Below are positions 26,825 through 35,375 of a stretch of DNA of 64,000 nucleotides, piece by piece (position 1 is the first letter of the stretch; each line of letters opens with the position of its first letter). The notes under the pieces are model-generated. The model worked only from the letters and a program-made list of their open reading frames with translations. It was not told where the DNA came from and made no database searches. Origin of the DNA: Kordiimonas lipolytica (lineage in GTDB: Bacteria; Pseudomonadota; Alphaproteobacteria; Sphingomonadales; Kordiimonadaceae); contig NZ_LRUB01000002.1 in NCBI RefSeq assembly GCF_001550065.1, positions 117,915 through 181,914 of the forward strand, written 5' to 3'. A program made the position numbers and the translations under genes.

Positions 26825-27591
26825 TGGCGATCAGGAAGGCAATGGCCCTCATGTTGCTGCTTGGCCTGGCACTGGTGCCAAGCTCATCTGCGCATGCCCT
26901 GGTGACGGATCTATCGAACAAGCGGATCGAAATTCGCTACAGCTTCTCTGGCGCCGAACTGATCCTTTTCGGCGCTGTCGGGTCCACCAACATTGATGTG
27001 CGGCAGGAAGACTATGACGTGGTCATTGTGGTGCGTGGTCCTGAAGCGCCTGCGGTTGTGCGCAAGAAGGCCAGGGTAGGCGCCATCTGGGTCAACGCAG
27101 ATGATATGCGCTTCCCAAGTGCGCCTGGTTATTATGCGGTGGCGGCCACGCGCCCGCTCAATGAAATTGCCAATCCGGTTGCTTTCGCGTCATACGGCAT
27201 TGGTTTCCATAACTTGCCGCTGGTGGCAGACAGTGGCAATGGCCTGATGATGCCTGATCCAGAATTTCGCGAGGCGCTTTTCCGTCTCAGAAGCGGTGAT
27301 GGCCTTTACCGGCAGGAAAAGGACGAAGTCGCGATTATCGGCCAGGGTCTGTTTCGCACCAATGTGCACCTGCCCGCCAATGTGCCGGTTGGCGAGTTTA
27401 TTGTGGAAACCTTTATTTTCCAGCACGGTAGCATGCGGTCCAGAAACCGGATCAGCCTGACTGTGGACAAAGAAGGCTTTGAGCGGGCGGCCTATAATTT
27501 CGCTCACGGCTATCCCTTCTGGTACGGCATTGTGGCCGTTATTGTGGCGCTTGCTGCCGGTTGGCTTGCTGGTGTGCTGGGCAAGAAATAG
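26824..27591 (+). CDS. TIGR02186-family membrane-anchored protein
   Basis: A 255-aa protein with a signal peptide (MALMLLLGLALVPSSSAHA), a periplasmic domain (about 25-225) and a C-terminal membrane helix (FWYGIVAVIVALAAGWLAGVL). The opening KRIEIRYSFSGAELILFGAV is typical of the family found next to TauE/SafE exporters in alphaproteobacteria. Its function is not known; coupling to the transporter (TGATG overlap) suggests an accessory part facing the periplasm. Confidence 0.85.
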   Translation: MAIRKAMALMLLLGLALVPSSSAHALVTDLSNKRIEIRYSFSGAELILFGAVGSTNIDVRQEDYDVVIVVRGPEAPAVVRKKARVGAIWVNADDMRFPSAPGYYAVAATRPLNEIANPVAFASYGIGFHNLPLVADSGNGLMMPDPEFREALFRLRSGDGLYRQEKDEVAIIGQGLFRTNVHLPANVPVGEFIVETFIFQHGSMRSRNRISLTVDKEGFERAAYNFAHGYPFWYGIVAVIVALAAGWLAGVLGKK

Positions 27592-27598
27592 AATTTTC

Positions 27599-27847
27599 AT
27601 GAGCCGCGCGAACAAACTTTTTTTCTTGCTGTTGCTGGTGATTACGGTTGCTGGAGTATCACACTGGCCCTCTGTTTGGTTTGCGGTTTTTTGCTTCTTT
27701 GCGTGGGCGGCACTGTTTGCGCGTCTATATGCCGAGCAACAGAAAAAATGCCCGGCTTGTGGGCTTGAGGTTTACAAAGATAAGAACGGTATCTTGCACG
27801 CCTGGAACAAACGCTTTGCCTGCCCCCATTGCGGCGCAAAGCTATAG
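27599..27847 (+). CDS. Small membrane protein with C-terminal zinc ribbon
   Basis: An 82-aa protein. The first half is hydrophobic (LFFLLLLVITVAGVSHW and WFAVFCFFAWAALFARLY, two membrane segments). The second half has CPAC (about 51-54) and CPHC (about 76-79), a four-Cys zinc ribbon. The ATG at 27599 follows the TIGR02186 stop by 7 nt with only a weak ribosome site; a longer frame overlaps that gene. I do not recognise a named family. Confidence 0.7.
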   Translation: MSRANKLFFLLLLVITVAGVSHWPSVWFAVFCFFAWAALFARLYAEQQKKCPACGLEVYKDKNGILHAWNKRFACPHCGAKL

Positions 27848-27850
27848 CGA

Positions 27851-28105
27851 TTAACGCTCGCTACTGCCTTTCCTGATCTCAAATAAATATTTGTCACCTT
27901 CAACGCGTGCCATCACCAGTGTATGGCCAGCCATTGAACAAAAGGCTGGCATATCCTGAACCACGGCCGGATCAGTTGCGGTCAGCAGCAGCATATCGCC
28001 GGGGGCAAGATCATCCAGCTTTCGCCGGGCGCGAAGGATCGGCATCGGGCATAACATGCCTGAAACGTCCAGATGAGCTGCGAACCGTTCGTCGGTATCA
28101 TCCAT
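27851..28105 (-). CDS. TusA-family sulfurtransferase
   Basis: An 84-aa protein of the TusA/SirA fold. The active-site Cys is in SGMLCPMPILRARRKL (Cys19, CPxP motif). The domain carries persulfide sulfur between proteins, in tRNA thiolation or sulfur oxidation. The gene is convergent with the zinc-ribbon gene (3-nt gap) and close to a TauE/SafE exporter, so a role in sulfur handling is possible. Without other tus or dsr genes nearby, a specific pathway cannot be assigned. Confidence 0.88.
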   Translation of the reverse strand: MDDTDERFAAHLDVSGMLCPMPILRARRKLDDLAPGDMLLLTATDPAVVQDMPAFCSMAGHTLVMARVEGDKYLFEIRKGSSER

Positions 28106-28193
28106 TATTCATAACCCTAACCCAATGGGTGACAGGATCGCCGCGGTTTAACCGGGCGCTACCTTGGCTTTGAGTTTAATGGCCATTTCTCAA

Positions 28194-28215
28194 TAGCGCG
28201 TTAACAGGCGCGCTA
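28194..28215. other. Inverted repeat TAGCGCG-N8-CGCGCTA
   Basis: A perfect 7-bp inverted repeat lies between the luxR-type stop and the tusA start, about 50 nt past the former. It has no T run, so it is either a weak hairpin terminator or a protein site near the tusA promoter. Confidence 0.35.
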
Positions 28216-28266
28216 TATAGAAGCCGGGCGGGGGTATGGCAAGGCGGTCTTCGCCGTTTGATGAGG

Positions 28267-29049
28267 TCAGTCTTCGAGAATGCCAAGGCGAAGGGCGCTT
28301 GGTAGGATCTCGCGGGTGGAGGTGACCTCAAGCGCGTCTTTCAGTTCCTTGATGTGAAAGGAGACCGTTGGTGCGCTGACGCCAAGGCGTTCGGCGATCT
28401 GGCCGTTTGTAAGGCCCGCGTTCAGTTGCTGCAGGACTTCGAGCGGGCGTCCCTTGATGCCGACGCTTGCGGCACGCTCGGTGCGCTCCAGCGGCTGATA
28501 GAAGGTGTGCATATAAAGGCTTGCCAGATGCACCTCGTCGCCGTGCATTCGCATGATGTTCTTGAGGTCACCAATCCGCTTTTCGCAGTGCAGTGTCACT
28601 TCCCCATGGCCGCGCCCAAACGGATGCCTGAGCGGGAAGCCGACGGCAGAAAAGATGCCATAATGCTCGGCTCGTTGCAGAATGAAATCGAAGCCTTCGA
28701 AATTGGGATCGCGAGGGTCCAGAAGGTCGCGCGCCATGTAAAGTGGCTGCATGGACCGGCGTTCGATCTGGTGGATCATCGGGTCCACCTTTTCGTATTT
28801 GCGGCTCAGATATTCCTCGACGCCTTCTTTGGGCATGCTGGTGATCCAGGTTCTGCCTGCCAACGACACCCGGACGTGTGTATCTTTGCCGTTTTCAGTT
28901 ACAATTCGGGAATTGATGGGTGCATAGCTATAGCCATAAGTGGCGCATTTAAAGCCACGCTCGCCAACAAAATCAAGAAACAGCTGCCATACATCATGGC
29001 TGGTATCGACCGCCTCCAGTTGGCCGATCAGGGTGCTGACACTTTCCAC
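28267..29049 (-). CDS. LuxR-type regulator with autoinducer-binding domain (solo)
   Basis: A 260-aa protein with an N-terminal autoinducer-binding-like domain and a C-terminal LuxR HTH (LEVLQQLNAGLTNGQIAERLGVSAPTVSFHIKEL). Aligned by spacing to TraR, Tyr61 and Asp70 are kept (EEYLSR and KVDPMIH), but Trp57 is Gly and Trp85 is Tyr. The ligand is therefore probably not a standard acyl-homoserine lactone. No luxI lies in the window. The frame opens with a TTG at 29097, but the GTG at 29049 has GGAG 8 nt upstream and gives a usual domain start. Confidence 0.85.
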   Translation of the reverse strand: MESVSTLIGQLEAVDTSHDVWQLFLDFVGERGFKCATYGYSYAPINSRIVTENGKDTHVRVSLAGRTWITSMPKEGVEEYLSRKYEKVDPMIHQIERRSMQPLYMARDLLDPRDPNFEGFDFILQRAEHYGIFSAVGFPLRHPFGRGHGEVTLHCEKRIGDLKNIMRMHGDEVHLASLYMHTFYQPLERTERAASVGIKGRPLEVLQQLNAGLTNGQIAERLGVSAPTVSFHIKELKDALEVTSTREILPSALRLGILED

Positions 29050-29122
29050 AAAAGAGTCTCCGTTTGGTGATCGGTATTGCTTTATTATTTGTAACAATGA
29101 GCAGAACAGCCGCCAATTAAAC

Positions 29123-29138
29123 GAAATATATACATTTC
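29123..29138. promoter_or_regulatory. Palindrome GAAAT-N6-ATTTC upstream of the LuxR-type gene
   Basis: A 5-bp inverted repeat with an AT-rich centre lies 74 nt before the GTG start of the regulator. It may be an operator or part of the promoter; weak evidence. Confidence 0.3.
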
Positions 29139-29187
29139 ACCGAACAATGTCGCCCCTTGATCGTGATTATTTCTGGTGGCCATAAAT

Positions 29188-29216
29188 AAAGCCCGCCCTG
29201 GGTGAGGGCGGGCTTT
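29188..29216 (-). terminator. Terminator hairpin after the 74-aa gene
   Basis: A perfect 11-bp stem AAAGCCCGCCC / GGGCGGGCTTT with a 7-nt loop. On the minus strand it is followed by ATTTATGG. It ends a series of three hairpins. It could also act on the plus strand, where it is followed by TTACC. Confidence 0.7.
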
Positions 29217-29287
29217 TACCGGGTTGGGTGTTCCCGGTAAAACGGACGGAACGGTTGGGTGCCGGGTGCTGAGAGATGTTCCGTCCG
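29214..29287 (-). ncRNA. Two further tandem hairpins, structured RNA or 3' UTR candidate
   Basis: Hairpin 1 pairs 29243-29252 with 29278-29287 (CGGACGGAAC / GTTCCGTCCG, perfect 10 bp, 25-nt loop). Hairpin 2 pairs 29214-29223 with 29233-29242 (TTTTACCGGG / CCCGGTAAAA, perfect 10 bp, 9-nt loop). With the terminator, the three stems abut with almost no unpaired bases between them. Read on the minus strand every loop contains CACCC. It may be a processed 3' UTR RNA of the 74-aa gene or an independent small RNA. Confidence 0.45.
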
Positions 29288-29311
29288 CAAACTCAAAACT
29301 GAAACTGGTGC

Positions 29312-29536
29312 CTAGTGAACAACGGCCCGGTTGGGTTTGAACGAACCTGCTGCGATCGTGGTCAGATGCTCATGAATCGATAGCCACAGGTCGAAACCCT
29401 CGTCGTCACCAATTGCCTTCATCTTGGAAAGCGCCTCATCCGCATAGTCGAGCGCCTTGGGGCCCAAATTCTTCAAAAGGTTCTCGGCGACGAGACCAAA
29501 ATAAAAGTTTGGGTCGAATGGCTGGGACTGTTGCAT
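29312..29536 (-). CDS. Small conserved-looking protein (74 aa), unknown function
   Basis: A 74-aa helical, soluble protein. The ATG at 29536 has GAGGAG about 8 nt upstream, a strong ribosome site, which supports it as a real gene. The segment LKNLGPKALDYADEALSKMKAIGDDEGFDLWLSI resembles, in pattern, small proteins of alphaproteobacteria (DUF6961-like: an Ala-rich helix then DxxGxxxW), but I am not sure of this. It is monocistronic and followed at once by three tandem hairpins. Confidence 0.7.
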   Translation of the reverse strand: MQQSQPFDPNFYFGLVAENLLKNLGPKALDYADEALSKMKAIGDDEGFDLWLSIHEHLTTIAAGSFKPNRAVVH

Positions 29537-29751
29537 CTGATTAACTCCTCGAAGCGGCGTTTGAAACTTGCCCTCCTTATGAGCAACAGGCGTGCCAACT
29601 TTTGGCCTTTAGGGTTTTCAAGGGGTTGGGGGGATATGCCCGCTATTGTGTCACCCGTCAGGCGTGAGAGCGGACAAAGCTGCCGGGTGAAAGCTGCCGC
29701 CTGTTGGTAAGGCTTGCCGTGTCAAATTGGGGCAGGAGGGTGCTTGCCCGT

Positions 29752-30438
29752 TCAGGCCTCAAGCAGATGCAGTAGTGCTGGCGCATGGCGCCACGGGTCG
29801 GTTGCCTGAATACGGGGAATAGTCGCAACCGGTAGGTTGGTCAGGCCCTCGATCTCCTCTGCCGTCTCGGACAGGTCAGGGTTGTCATAGATCGTGCCGG
29901 GCGCGCTTTCACTGACAATGATACCCCGCACCTTTAGCCCGCGCGCCTGCATGGCCTCCACTGTACTGATGGTGTGGGAAATGGTGCCCAGGTAACTGCC
30001 GACCACCAGCAGGCTTTCAAGCCCAAGGTCCGCGATCCAGTCGGCCACAAGCCGGTCGCCGGTGAGCGGCACAAAAGATCCGCCAACGCCCTCGATAAGC
30101 GTGAAAGTATCAGCCTCAAGGGCTTTCCTGCATGTGCTGATCACGGCATCATATTCAAGCGTGCGGCTTTCTGCCTTTGCCGCCATCGTAGGGGCCAGCG
30201 GGGCCTTGAAGCGGAACGGTGAGATCTGGTCCAGCGTGTCGGCGTGGATGGGCAGTCCAAGCGCTTTGGCGATCACAGCCGTGTCGCTTTCAGCCATGGT
30301 GTTGTCGTCAAAGCCGCTGATAATGGGCTTCAGGGCTGTCAGATCCATGCCCATTTCGCGGGCCTGATGGCACAGTGCTGCGGTCACAAGTGTCTTGCCG
30401 ATCTCAGTGCCGGAGGATGTGATGAAAAGTCCAGCCAT
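29752..30438 (-). CDS. bioD: Dethiobiotin synthetase
   Basis: A 228-aa ATP-dependent carboxylase that closes the ureido ring of biotin (7,8-diaminopelargonate to dethiobiotin). It has the P-loop TSSGTEIGKTLVTAALC (about 7-23), LKPIISGF with the substrate lysine, and LIEGVGGSFVPL (about 110-121). The ATG at 30438 is 1 nt after the bioF stop (TGATATG), so bioF and bioD are coupled. bioB and bioA are on the opposite strand. Confidence 0.94.
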   Translation of the reverse strand: MAGLFITSSGTEIGKTLVTAALCHQAREMGMDLTALKPIISGFDDNTMAESDTAVIAKALGLPIHADTLDQISPFRFKAPLAPTMAAKAESRTLEYDAVISTCRKALEADTFTLIEGVGGSFVPLTGDRLVADWIADLGLESLLVVGSYLGTISHTISTVEAMQARGLKVRGIIVSESAPGTIYDNPDLSETAEEIEGLTNLPVATIPRIQATDPWRHAPALLHLLEA

Positions 30439-30439
30439 A

Positions 30440-31630
30440 TCAGTCTCCCAAACCAAGTTTTTTGCATACGGCAATCAGCCTGTCGACGTCAGCATCCCGG
30501 TGGCTCGCGGAAAAGCTGAACCTGAGCCGCGACGTGCCTTCAGGCACAGTGGGCGGGCGGAAGGCGATCACCTTGAAGCCTTCAGTGGCCAGTGCGTCGG
30601 ATGCCCCTAGCGCGTCAGCCTCTGTACCAATCACAAGGGGAACGATGGGCGTGTCGGGTGCTGGAAGGCCAAGTGCAGCCGCAAAGGTTCGCGCCAGTTT
30701 GACGGGGCGCGCGACCTTTTCCTGGTCGTTTTCGATGAGTTCAAGCGCTTTCAGGCTGGCACCAACGGCGGCAGGCGGCAGGCCCGTCGTATAGATGAAA
30801 GACCGTGCGCGGGTCTTGATCAGGTCAATCACAGGCTTTGATGCAGCCAGGTATCCGCCGTACGAGCCAACAGCTTTCGAGAGCGTTCCCATCTGCAGCG
30901 GCACCAGGCCTTCAGCGCCAGTGGCGTGCATGGACCCGCGCCCGCCACCGATGGTACCCAGTGCGTGGGCGTCATCTGCCAGAAGCCAGGCATCATGGTT
31001 TTGTGCAAGCAGGCCAAGTTCCTTCAGGGGGGCGATGTCGCCGTCCATGGAATAGACGCCGTCCACAACCATTAGGCAGCGGCCATGAGCTGCTCTGTGC
31101 TCCGCCAGCAATTCTGCCGCGTGGCCCACGTCATTATGGCGGAAGAATTTCACGGTGGCGCGTGAAAGCTGGACGCCCGCGTGGATGCAGGTATGCACCA
31201 GCTCATCTGCGATGATCAGGTCTTCCTTGCCCACAAGGGTTGGGATAATGCCCACGTTCGCCAGATAGCCTGACCCGAACACGGCAGCATCTTCTGTGCC
31301 TTTGAGGGCAGCGATCTTCTGTTCCAGTTTGCGGTAAAGCGGGTGATTGCCGGTCACGAGGCGGCTGGCCCCGGCCCCGGCCCCGAACTGGTCTGCGGCT
31401 GCCTTGGCAGCGTCGATAACGTCTGGGTGGGTTGACAGACCCAGATAGTCATTGTCCGTGAAGCTGATAAGCGGCGCACCACCATCAACTGAAAGCGCCA
31501 TGGCCATGGACCGCGCCGTGTCCACAAGCGTGCGCCGCTGGTTTTTTGCTTCAAGTGAAGCCAGCTTTCCAAGGGCAAAATCTGACAGGCTGTCTGGCAT
31601 GGCGGGGTGGGGCTTTTTGATCTGTTGCAT
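30440..31630 (-). CDS. bioF: 8-amino-7-oxononanoate synthase
   Basis: A 396-aa PLP enzyme that condenses pimeloyl thioester with alanine, the first ring-forming step in biotin synthesis. Visible are ASRLVTGNHPLYRKLE, DDAHALGTIGGGRG (about 209-222) and the PLP lysine in GTLSKAVGSYGGY (about 243-255). The start is uncertain: the ATG at 31630 lacks a ribosome site, a TTG opens the frame at 31666, and a second ATG at 31600 also fits the family length. It is divergent from bioB, with 130 nt between. Confidence 0.92.
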   Translation of the reverse strand: MQQIKKPHPAMPDSLSDFALGKLASLEAKNQRRTLVDTARSMAMALSVDGGAPLISFTDNDYLGLSTHPDVIDAAKAAADQFGAGAGASRLVTGNHPLYRKLEQKIAALKGTEDAAVFGSGYLANVGIIPTLVGKEDLIIADELVHTCIHAGVQLSRATVKFFRHNDVGHAAELLAEHRAAHGRCLMVVDGVYSMDGDIAPLKELGLLAQNHDAWLLADDAHALGTIGGGRGSMHATGAEGLVPLQMGTLSKAVGSYGGYLAASKPVIDLIKTRARSFIYTTGLPPAAVGASLKALELIENDQEKVARPVKLARTFAAALGLPAPDTPIVPLVIGTEADALGASDALATEGFKVIAFRPPTVPEGTSRLRFSFSASHRDADVDRLIAVCKKLGLGD

Positions 31631-31679
31631 GGGGGCTGACTTAAGGCCTGCGGAAGGCCCAGTCAATGCCCGTTTTTCC

Positions 31680-31708
31680 TTGACTTCCCAGCCTATCCCT
31701 TCACATTA
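31680..31708 (+). promoter_or_regulatory. Candidate bioBA promoter
   Basis: TTGACT (31680-31685) and ACATTA (31703-31708) are 17 nt apart, giving a start near 31715 and a leader of about 45 nt. On the other strand TTGACT (31666-31661) with TAAGTC 17 nt on could serve bioF, but its -10 is poor. Confidence 0.35.
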
Positions 31709-31760
31709 GCGCCCGCAAAAAGACCACCCGCACACAGGCGTGCGGCAAGGAGAGAAACGC

Positions 31761-32741
31761 ATGAACGCCCCAGCTAAAATCGACACTCAGGACGCCCCGA
31801 TCCGCCATGACTGGACACGGGAAGAGGTTATGGCCTTGTTTGAAAAGCCGTTTATGGATCTGGTGTTTGAGGCCGGGCGTGTTCACCGCCTTTATCATGA
31901 CCCCAACAAGGTGCAGCTTAGCCAGCTGATTTCGATCAAGACGGGCGGTTGTGCCGAAGATTGCGGCTATTGCTCCCAGTCAGCGAAGTACAAGAACGGT
32001 ACCGGCCTTGACGCGACCAAGCTGATGGAGGTCGAGCGCGTGGTGGAAGCCGCGAAGAAAGCAAAAGCCGGTGGTGCGTCACGCTACTGCATGGGGGCGG
32101 CATGGACGAGCCCCAAGGACCGCGACATGGACACCATTGTCGCTATGGTCGAAGGCGTGAAGGAATTGGGCATGGAAACCTGCATGACACTGGGCATGCT
32201 CTCCGATTGCCACACAAAAAAGCTGAAGGACGCGGGCCTCGATTACTATAACCACAATGTGGATACGTCCGAGGAATTTTACGGTGAAATCATTACAACA
32301 CGGACCTATCAGGACCGCATCGATACACTGAATCGCGTCCGTGAGGCGGGAATCAATGTCTGCTCCGGCGGTATCGTCGGCATGGGCGAGCGCGTTGAAG
32401 ACCGTGCGGGTATGTTGCAGACGCTCGCGAACCTGGACCATCACCCGGACAGTGTGCCGATCAACATGCTGGTGGCTGTGCCGGGCACGCCGCTTGAACA
32501 TGTCGAACGGCTCGATCCGCTTGAGTTCGTGCGCACCATCGCGGTCGCGCGCATCATGATGCCGAAATCTGAGGTGCGGCTTTCTGCAGGCCGTCAGGAA
32601 ATGACGGAAGAGGCGCAGGCGCTGTGTTTCCTCGCGGGCGCCAGCAGCATATTCTATGGCGAGCAGCTTTTGACCACGCCGAACCCGGAAAACAACAAGG
32701 ATATGGCCCTGTTCCAAAAGCTCGGCCTCAGCCCGGCATAA
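31761..32741 (+). CDS. bioB: Biotin synthase
   Basis: A 326-aa radical SAM enzyme that inserts sulfur into dethiobiotin. The SAM-cluster cysteines are in [11 protein letters not shown] (CxxxCxxC, about residues 63-70). The second-cluster residues appear in [28 protein letters not shown] and RLSAGRQEM. The ATG at 31761 has AAGGAGAG 6-8 nt upstream; an ATG-like frame extension begins at 31740. It is followed after 1 nt by bioA. Confidence 0.96.
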   Translation: MNAPAKIDTQDAPIRHDWTREEVMALFEKPFMDLVFEAGRVHRLYHDPNKVQLSQLISIKTGGCAEDCGYCSQSAKYKNGTGLDATKLMEVERVVEAAKKAKAGGASRYCMGAAWTSPKDRDMDTIVAMVEGVKELGMETCMTLGMLSDCHTKKLKDAGLDYYNHNVDTSEEFYGEIITTRTYQDRIDTLNRVREAGINVCSGGIVGMGERVEDRAGMLQTLANLDHHPDSVPINMLVAVPGTPLEHVERLDPLEFVRTIAVARIMMPKSEVRLSAGRQEMTEEAQALCFLAGASSIFYGEQLLTTPNPENNKDMALFQKLGLSPA

Positions 32742-32742
32742 G

Positions 32743-34005
32743 ATGACAGGCCAGCCAACATGGTTTGACGAGGGTATCGGGCATATATGGCTGCCCTATA
32801 CCCAAATGAAAACCGCTACCCCACCGCTGCCGGTGAAGGCGACAAACGGCGTGCGGATCACGCTTGAGGACGGGCGCCAACTGATCGACGGCATCTCCAG
32901 TTGGTGGGCTGCGGCGCACGGCTATAACCACCCGCATATCATTGAAGCCATGAAAGCCCAGCTGGATACCATGCCGCACGTGATGTTTGGTGGTTTGGTG
33001 CATGAGCAGGCGCTGAAGTTGTCGAAGCGGCTGGCCGATATGCTGCCGGGGGACCTGAACCGTGCATTCATCGCCGAATCCGGTTCTGTGTCGGTCGAGG
33101 TGGCCATGAAGATGGCGGCGCAATATTTCATGAACCGCGGTGAAAAGCGCACCAAGTTTGTTCATTTTCGCGGCACCTACCACGGTGACACGCTTGGCAC
33201 CATGGCAGTGTGTGACCCGGAAGAGGGTATGCACGGCCTCTTCAAAGGCATGCTGGCGGAAAACCTGCTAACGGATTTGCCGCGCACCCCGGAAGATGCC
33301 GAACGCTTCGCCGCCTTCCTCAAGGTGAATGCCCCCGACGTGGCCGCGGTTATTACAGAGCCACTGGTGCAGGGTGCGGGCGGCATGGTGTTCCACACGC
33401 CTGAAACGCTCAAGTGGATCCGTATGGCGTGCGATGCAGCGGGCGTGCTGATGATCGTGGACGAGATTTTCACAGGCTTTTACCGCACAGGCACCCGCTT
33501 CGCCATCGATCAGGCCGACATCGTGCCTGATATGGTAACGCTGTCGAAAGCCTTGTCTGGGGGTGTGGCGCCGCTCAGCGTCTGTGTGGCCCGGGACGCA
33601 ATATTTGATGCCTTCTATGACGACGATCCGATGAAGGCGCTGATGCACGGGCCCACCTATATGGCGCATGCGCTTGGCTGTGCGGCGGCCAATGCGTCGC
33701 TTGATCTGTTCGAGCGGGAAGATTACGCCGCGCGGGCAGAAGCTATCCAGCATCAGATGATGGCGGAGCTGGCGCCGTGCGGGTTTCTGGACAATGTGAA
33801 AAGCGTGAGGGTGAAGGGTGCCATCGGTGTTGTGCAGCTTGAAGACGCGTCAGGCATTGAAGCGCTGAAGCCGAAGTTTGTGGCAGAGGGCGTGTGGATC
33901 AGGCCTTTCCGCGACATTGTCTATCTGACGCCGCCACTTATCATTGAGCCGGCGGACTTAACGAAGCTCACCGGCTCAATCTACAAGGTATTGTCTGAGG
34001 TTTAA
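32743..34005 (+). CDS. bioA: Adenosylmethionine-8-amino-7-oxononanoate aminotransferase
   Basis: A 420-aa class III aminotransferase that uses SAM as amino donor to make 7,8-diaminopelargonate. Family segments are IWLPYTQMK at the N-terminus, SSWWAAAHGYNHP (about 51-63), FRGTYHGDTLG, the Asp in LMIVDEIFTGFYRTG (about 232-246) and the PLP lysine in TLSKALSGG (about 266-274). With bioB it forms one of two divergent biotin pairs. No bioC, bioH or bioZ is in the window, so the pimeloyl source is encoded elsewhere. Confidence 0.95.
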   Translation: MTGQPTWFDEGIGHIWLPYTQMKTATPPLPVKATNGVRITLEDGRQLIDGISSWWAAAHGYNHPHIIEAMKAQLDTMPHVMFGGLVHEQALKLSKRLADMLPGDLNRAFIAESGSVSVEVAMKMAAQYFMNRGEKRTKFVHFRGTYHGDTLGTMAVCDPEEGMHGLFKGMLAENLLTDLPRTPEDAERFAAFLKVNAPDVAAVITEPLVQGAGGMVFHTPETLKWIRMACDAAGVLMIVDEIFTGFYRTGTRFAIDQADIVPDMVTLSKALSGGVAPLSVCVARDAIFDAFYDDDPMKALMHGPTYMAHALGCAAANASLDLFEREDYAARAEAIQHQMMAELAPCGFLDNVKSVRVKGAIGVVQLEDASGIEALKPKFVAEGVWIRPFRDIVYLTPPLIIEPADLTKLTGSIYKVLSEV

Positions 34006-34008
34006 GGC

Positions 34009-35193
34009 TTAGCGGCCATCTGGTTCGCCATCCTCCGCCTTGGTTGGCGCAACCTCGATTTCCTCATCCATTTCTGTTTCAGGTGCTGCTTTTGGATCCA
34101 GCTTTACTTGCTGGATGCTGACATTTCCGGCGCGATTCATGTTCCGCCTGACAACGTCCACTAACAGGCGCTGCACATGTGGCGGATACATGCTGACATC
34201 AAGGTTTCGGCCATTTCGACCAACTGACTGGAAGTTGGCGCCGCCGTTGGCAGCGCTAAGATAGCCATTATAGAGATCGGCGATATGCCAGTCCTCCAGC
34301 TTCACCTCGATGCTGGTCACGGGACCAAGCAGGAAGCCGAAATCACGTCGGGCGTATTTGTTGATATGTGCCAGAAGGTCGCGTTCGAAATTCGGGAACT
34401 TTTGCGCGACATCCCGATAATAGGTAGAGACGCGGAGAATATAATCATCCTTGATACGGGTGCCGCGAATGCTGTTCACAAAGTCTCGCGCGTTGTCTTC
34501 AAGGTCGGCATAGACGGTCTCTCCAGTGTAAGCTTTGGTACGCAGGTTGGGCGAACCCACCGAGCCCAGGAAGAAGCCGTAAATGACAACCGGGTCATCC
34601 CAGTTATCGAGCACATGCTGGCGGATGTCATAAGGTGAAACCATGGTGCCCATGACATCAAATTGGCGGTCGCAATAGAAACGGTCTTCATGGTCTGGGT
34701 CTGTGCAGTCACCATACAGGCGGTCAACAAGCGTGACCGGATAGCGGTCAGCAATCTTGGCATAGACAATCGCGTTGTGCAGGTTCAGCCAATAGGCCAG
34801 TTGCTCGTTTTTGTTCAACCTTGTGAGGTCAATTTTCTCCGGCAGGTCCAAGAGCACGTCCCGCACCTCGCGTACCACGAACTCCTGCTCGCTGGTCTTG
34901 ATGTCATGGAACATGATCCGGTTGCCCTCAAGGCGCGAAGGTTCGGGGTTGTCGCGCACGAAACGTGTCCCGGTGCCAGAGCCCGGCCAAACGCGCCGGG
35001 CTGGCTTATGGTCGGACCGTCCCAGTGGCAGGACTGTCTTTTCCAGAAGATAGTCCATGTCCTCATACTTGAGGGCAGTTTGTGAATTCGGATTATAGGC
35101 TGTCGGCAAAAGCGGCTCAGAAGCCGTTGCAGAGATGCTTACGGTCAGAATTGCGCCGGTGATGGCCGCGCAGGCACCCTTGATGATGTTCAT
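34009..35193 (-). CDS. Secreted DUF547 protein (first of two paralogues)
   Basis: A 394-aa protein with a signal peptide (ITGAILTVSISATASE) and a DUF547 domain. The core LNKNEQLAYWLNLHNAIVYAKI (about 127-147), IRQHVL and DPVVIYGFFLGSVGSPNLR are family-typical. The conserved Glu, Asn, His and Tyr residues hint at a hydrolase-like fold, but no activity is established. An acidic tail (MDEEIEVAPTKAEDGEPD) ends the chain. It lies 3 nt from bioA, converging, and is a diverged copy of the gene at 35376-36461. Confidence 0.85.
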   Translation of the reverse strand: MNIIKGACAAITGAILTVSISATASEPLLPTAYNPNSQTALKYEDMDYLLEKTVLPLGRSDHKPARRVWPGSGTGTRFVRDNPEPSRLEGNRIMFHDIKTSEQEFVVREVRDVLLDLPEKIDLTRLNKNEQLAYWLNLHNAIVYAKIADRYPVTLVDRLYGDCTDPDHEDRFYCDRQFDVMGTMVSPYDIRQHVLDNWDDPVVIYGFFLGSVGSPNLRTKAYTGETVYADLEDNARDFVNSIRGTRIKDDYILRVSTYYRDVAQKFPNFERDLLAHINKYARRDFGFLLGPVTSIEVKLEDWHIADLYNGYLSAANGGANFQSVGRNGRNLDVSMYPPHVQRLLVDVVRRNMNRAGNVSIQQVKLDPKAAPETEMDEEIEVAPTKAEDGEPDGR

Positions 35194-35375
35194 TGAAATT
35201 CCCCACTATCTCGCGTCAATGAAGTTGTTTTAATTATAAGAAAAATATAGGGGCAGTATTCCAAGTCTACAAGTATGACTGGTCTGAAACTATGCTTTGC
35301 GGAGTATTTTTATAACTTTAGCTCGGTGTAGTAATCGGTCAGGCTGCGGGTGTCACACCAAATACGGGCTATGAG

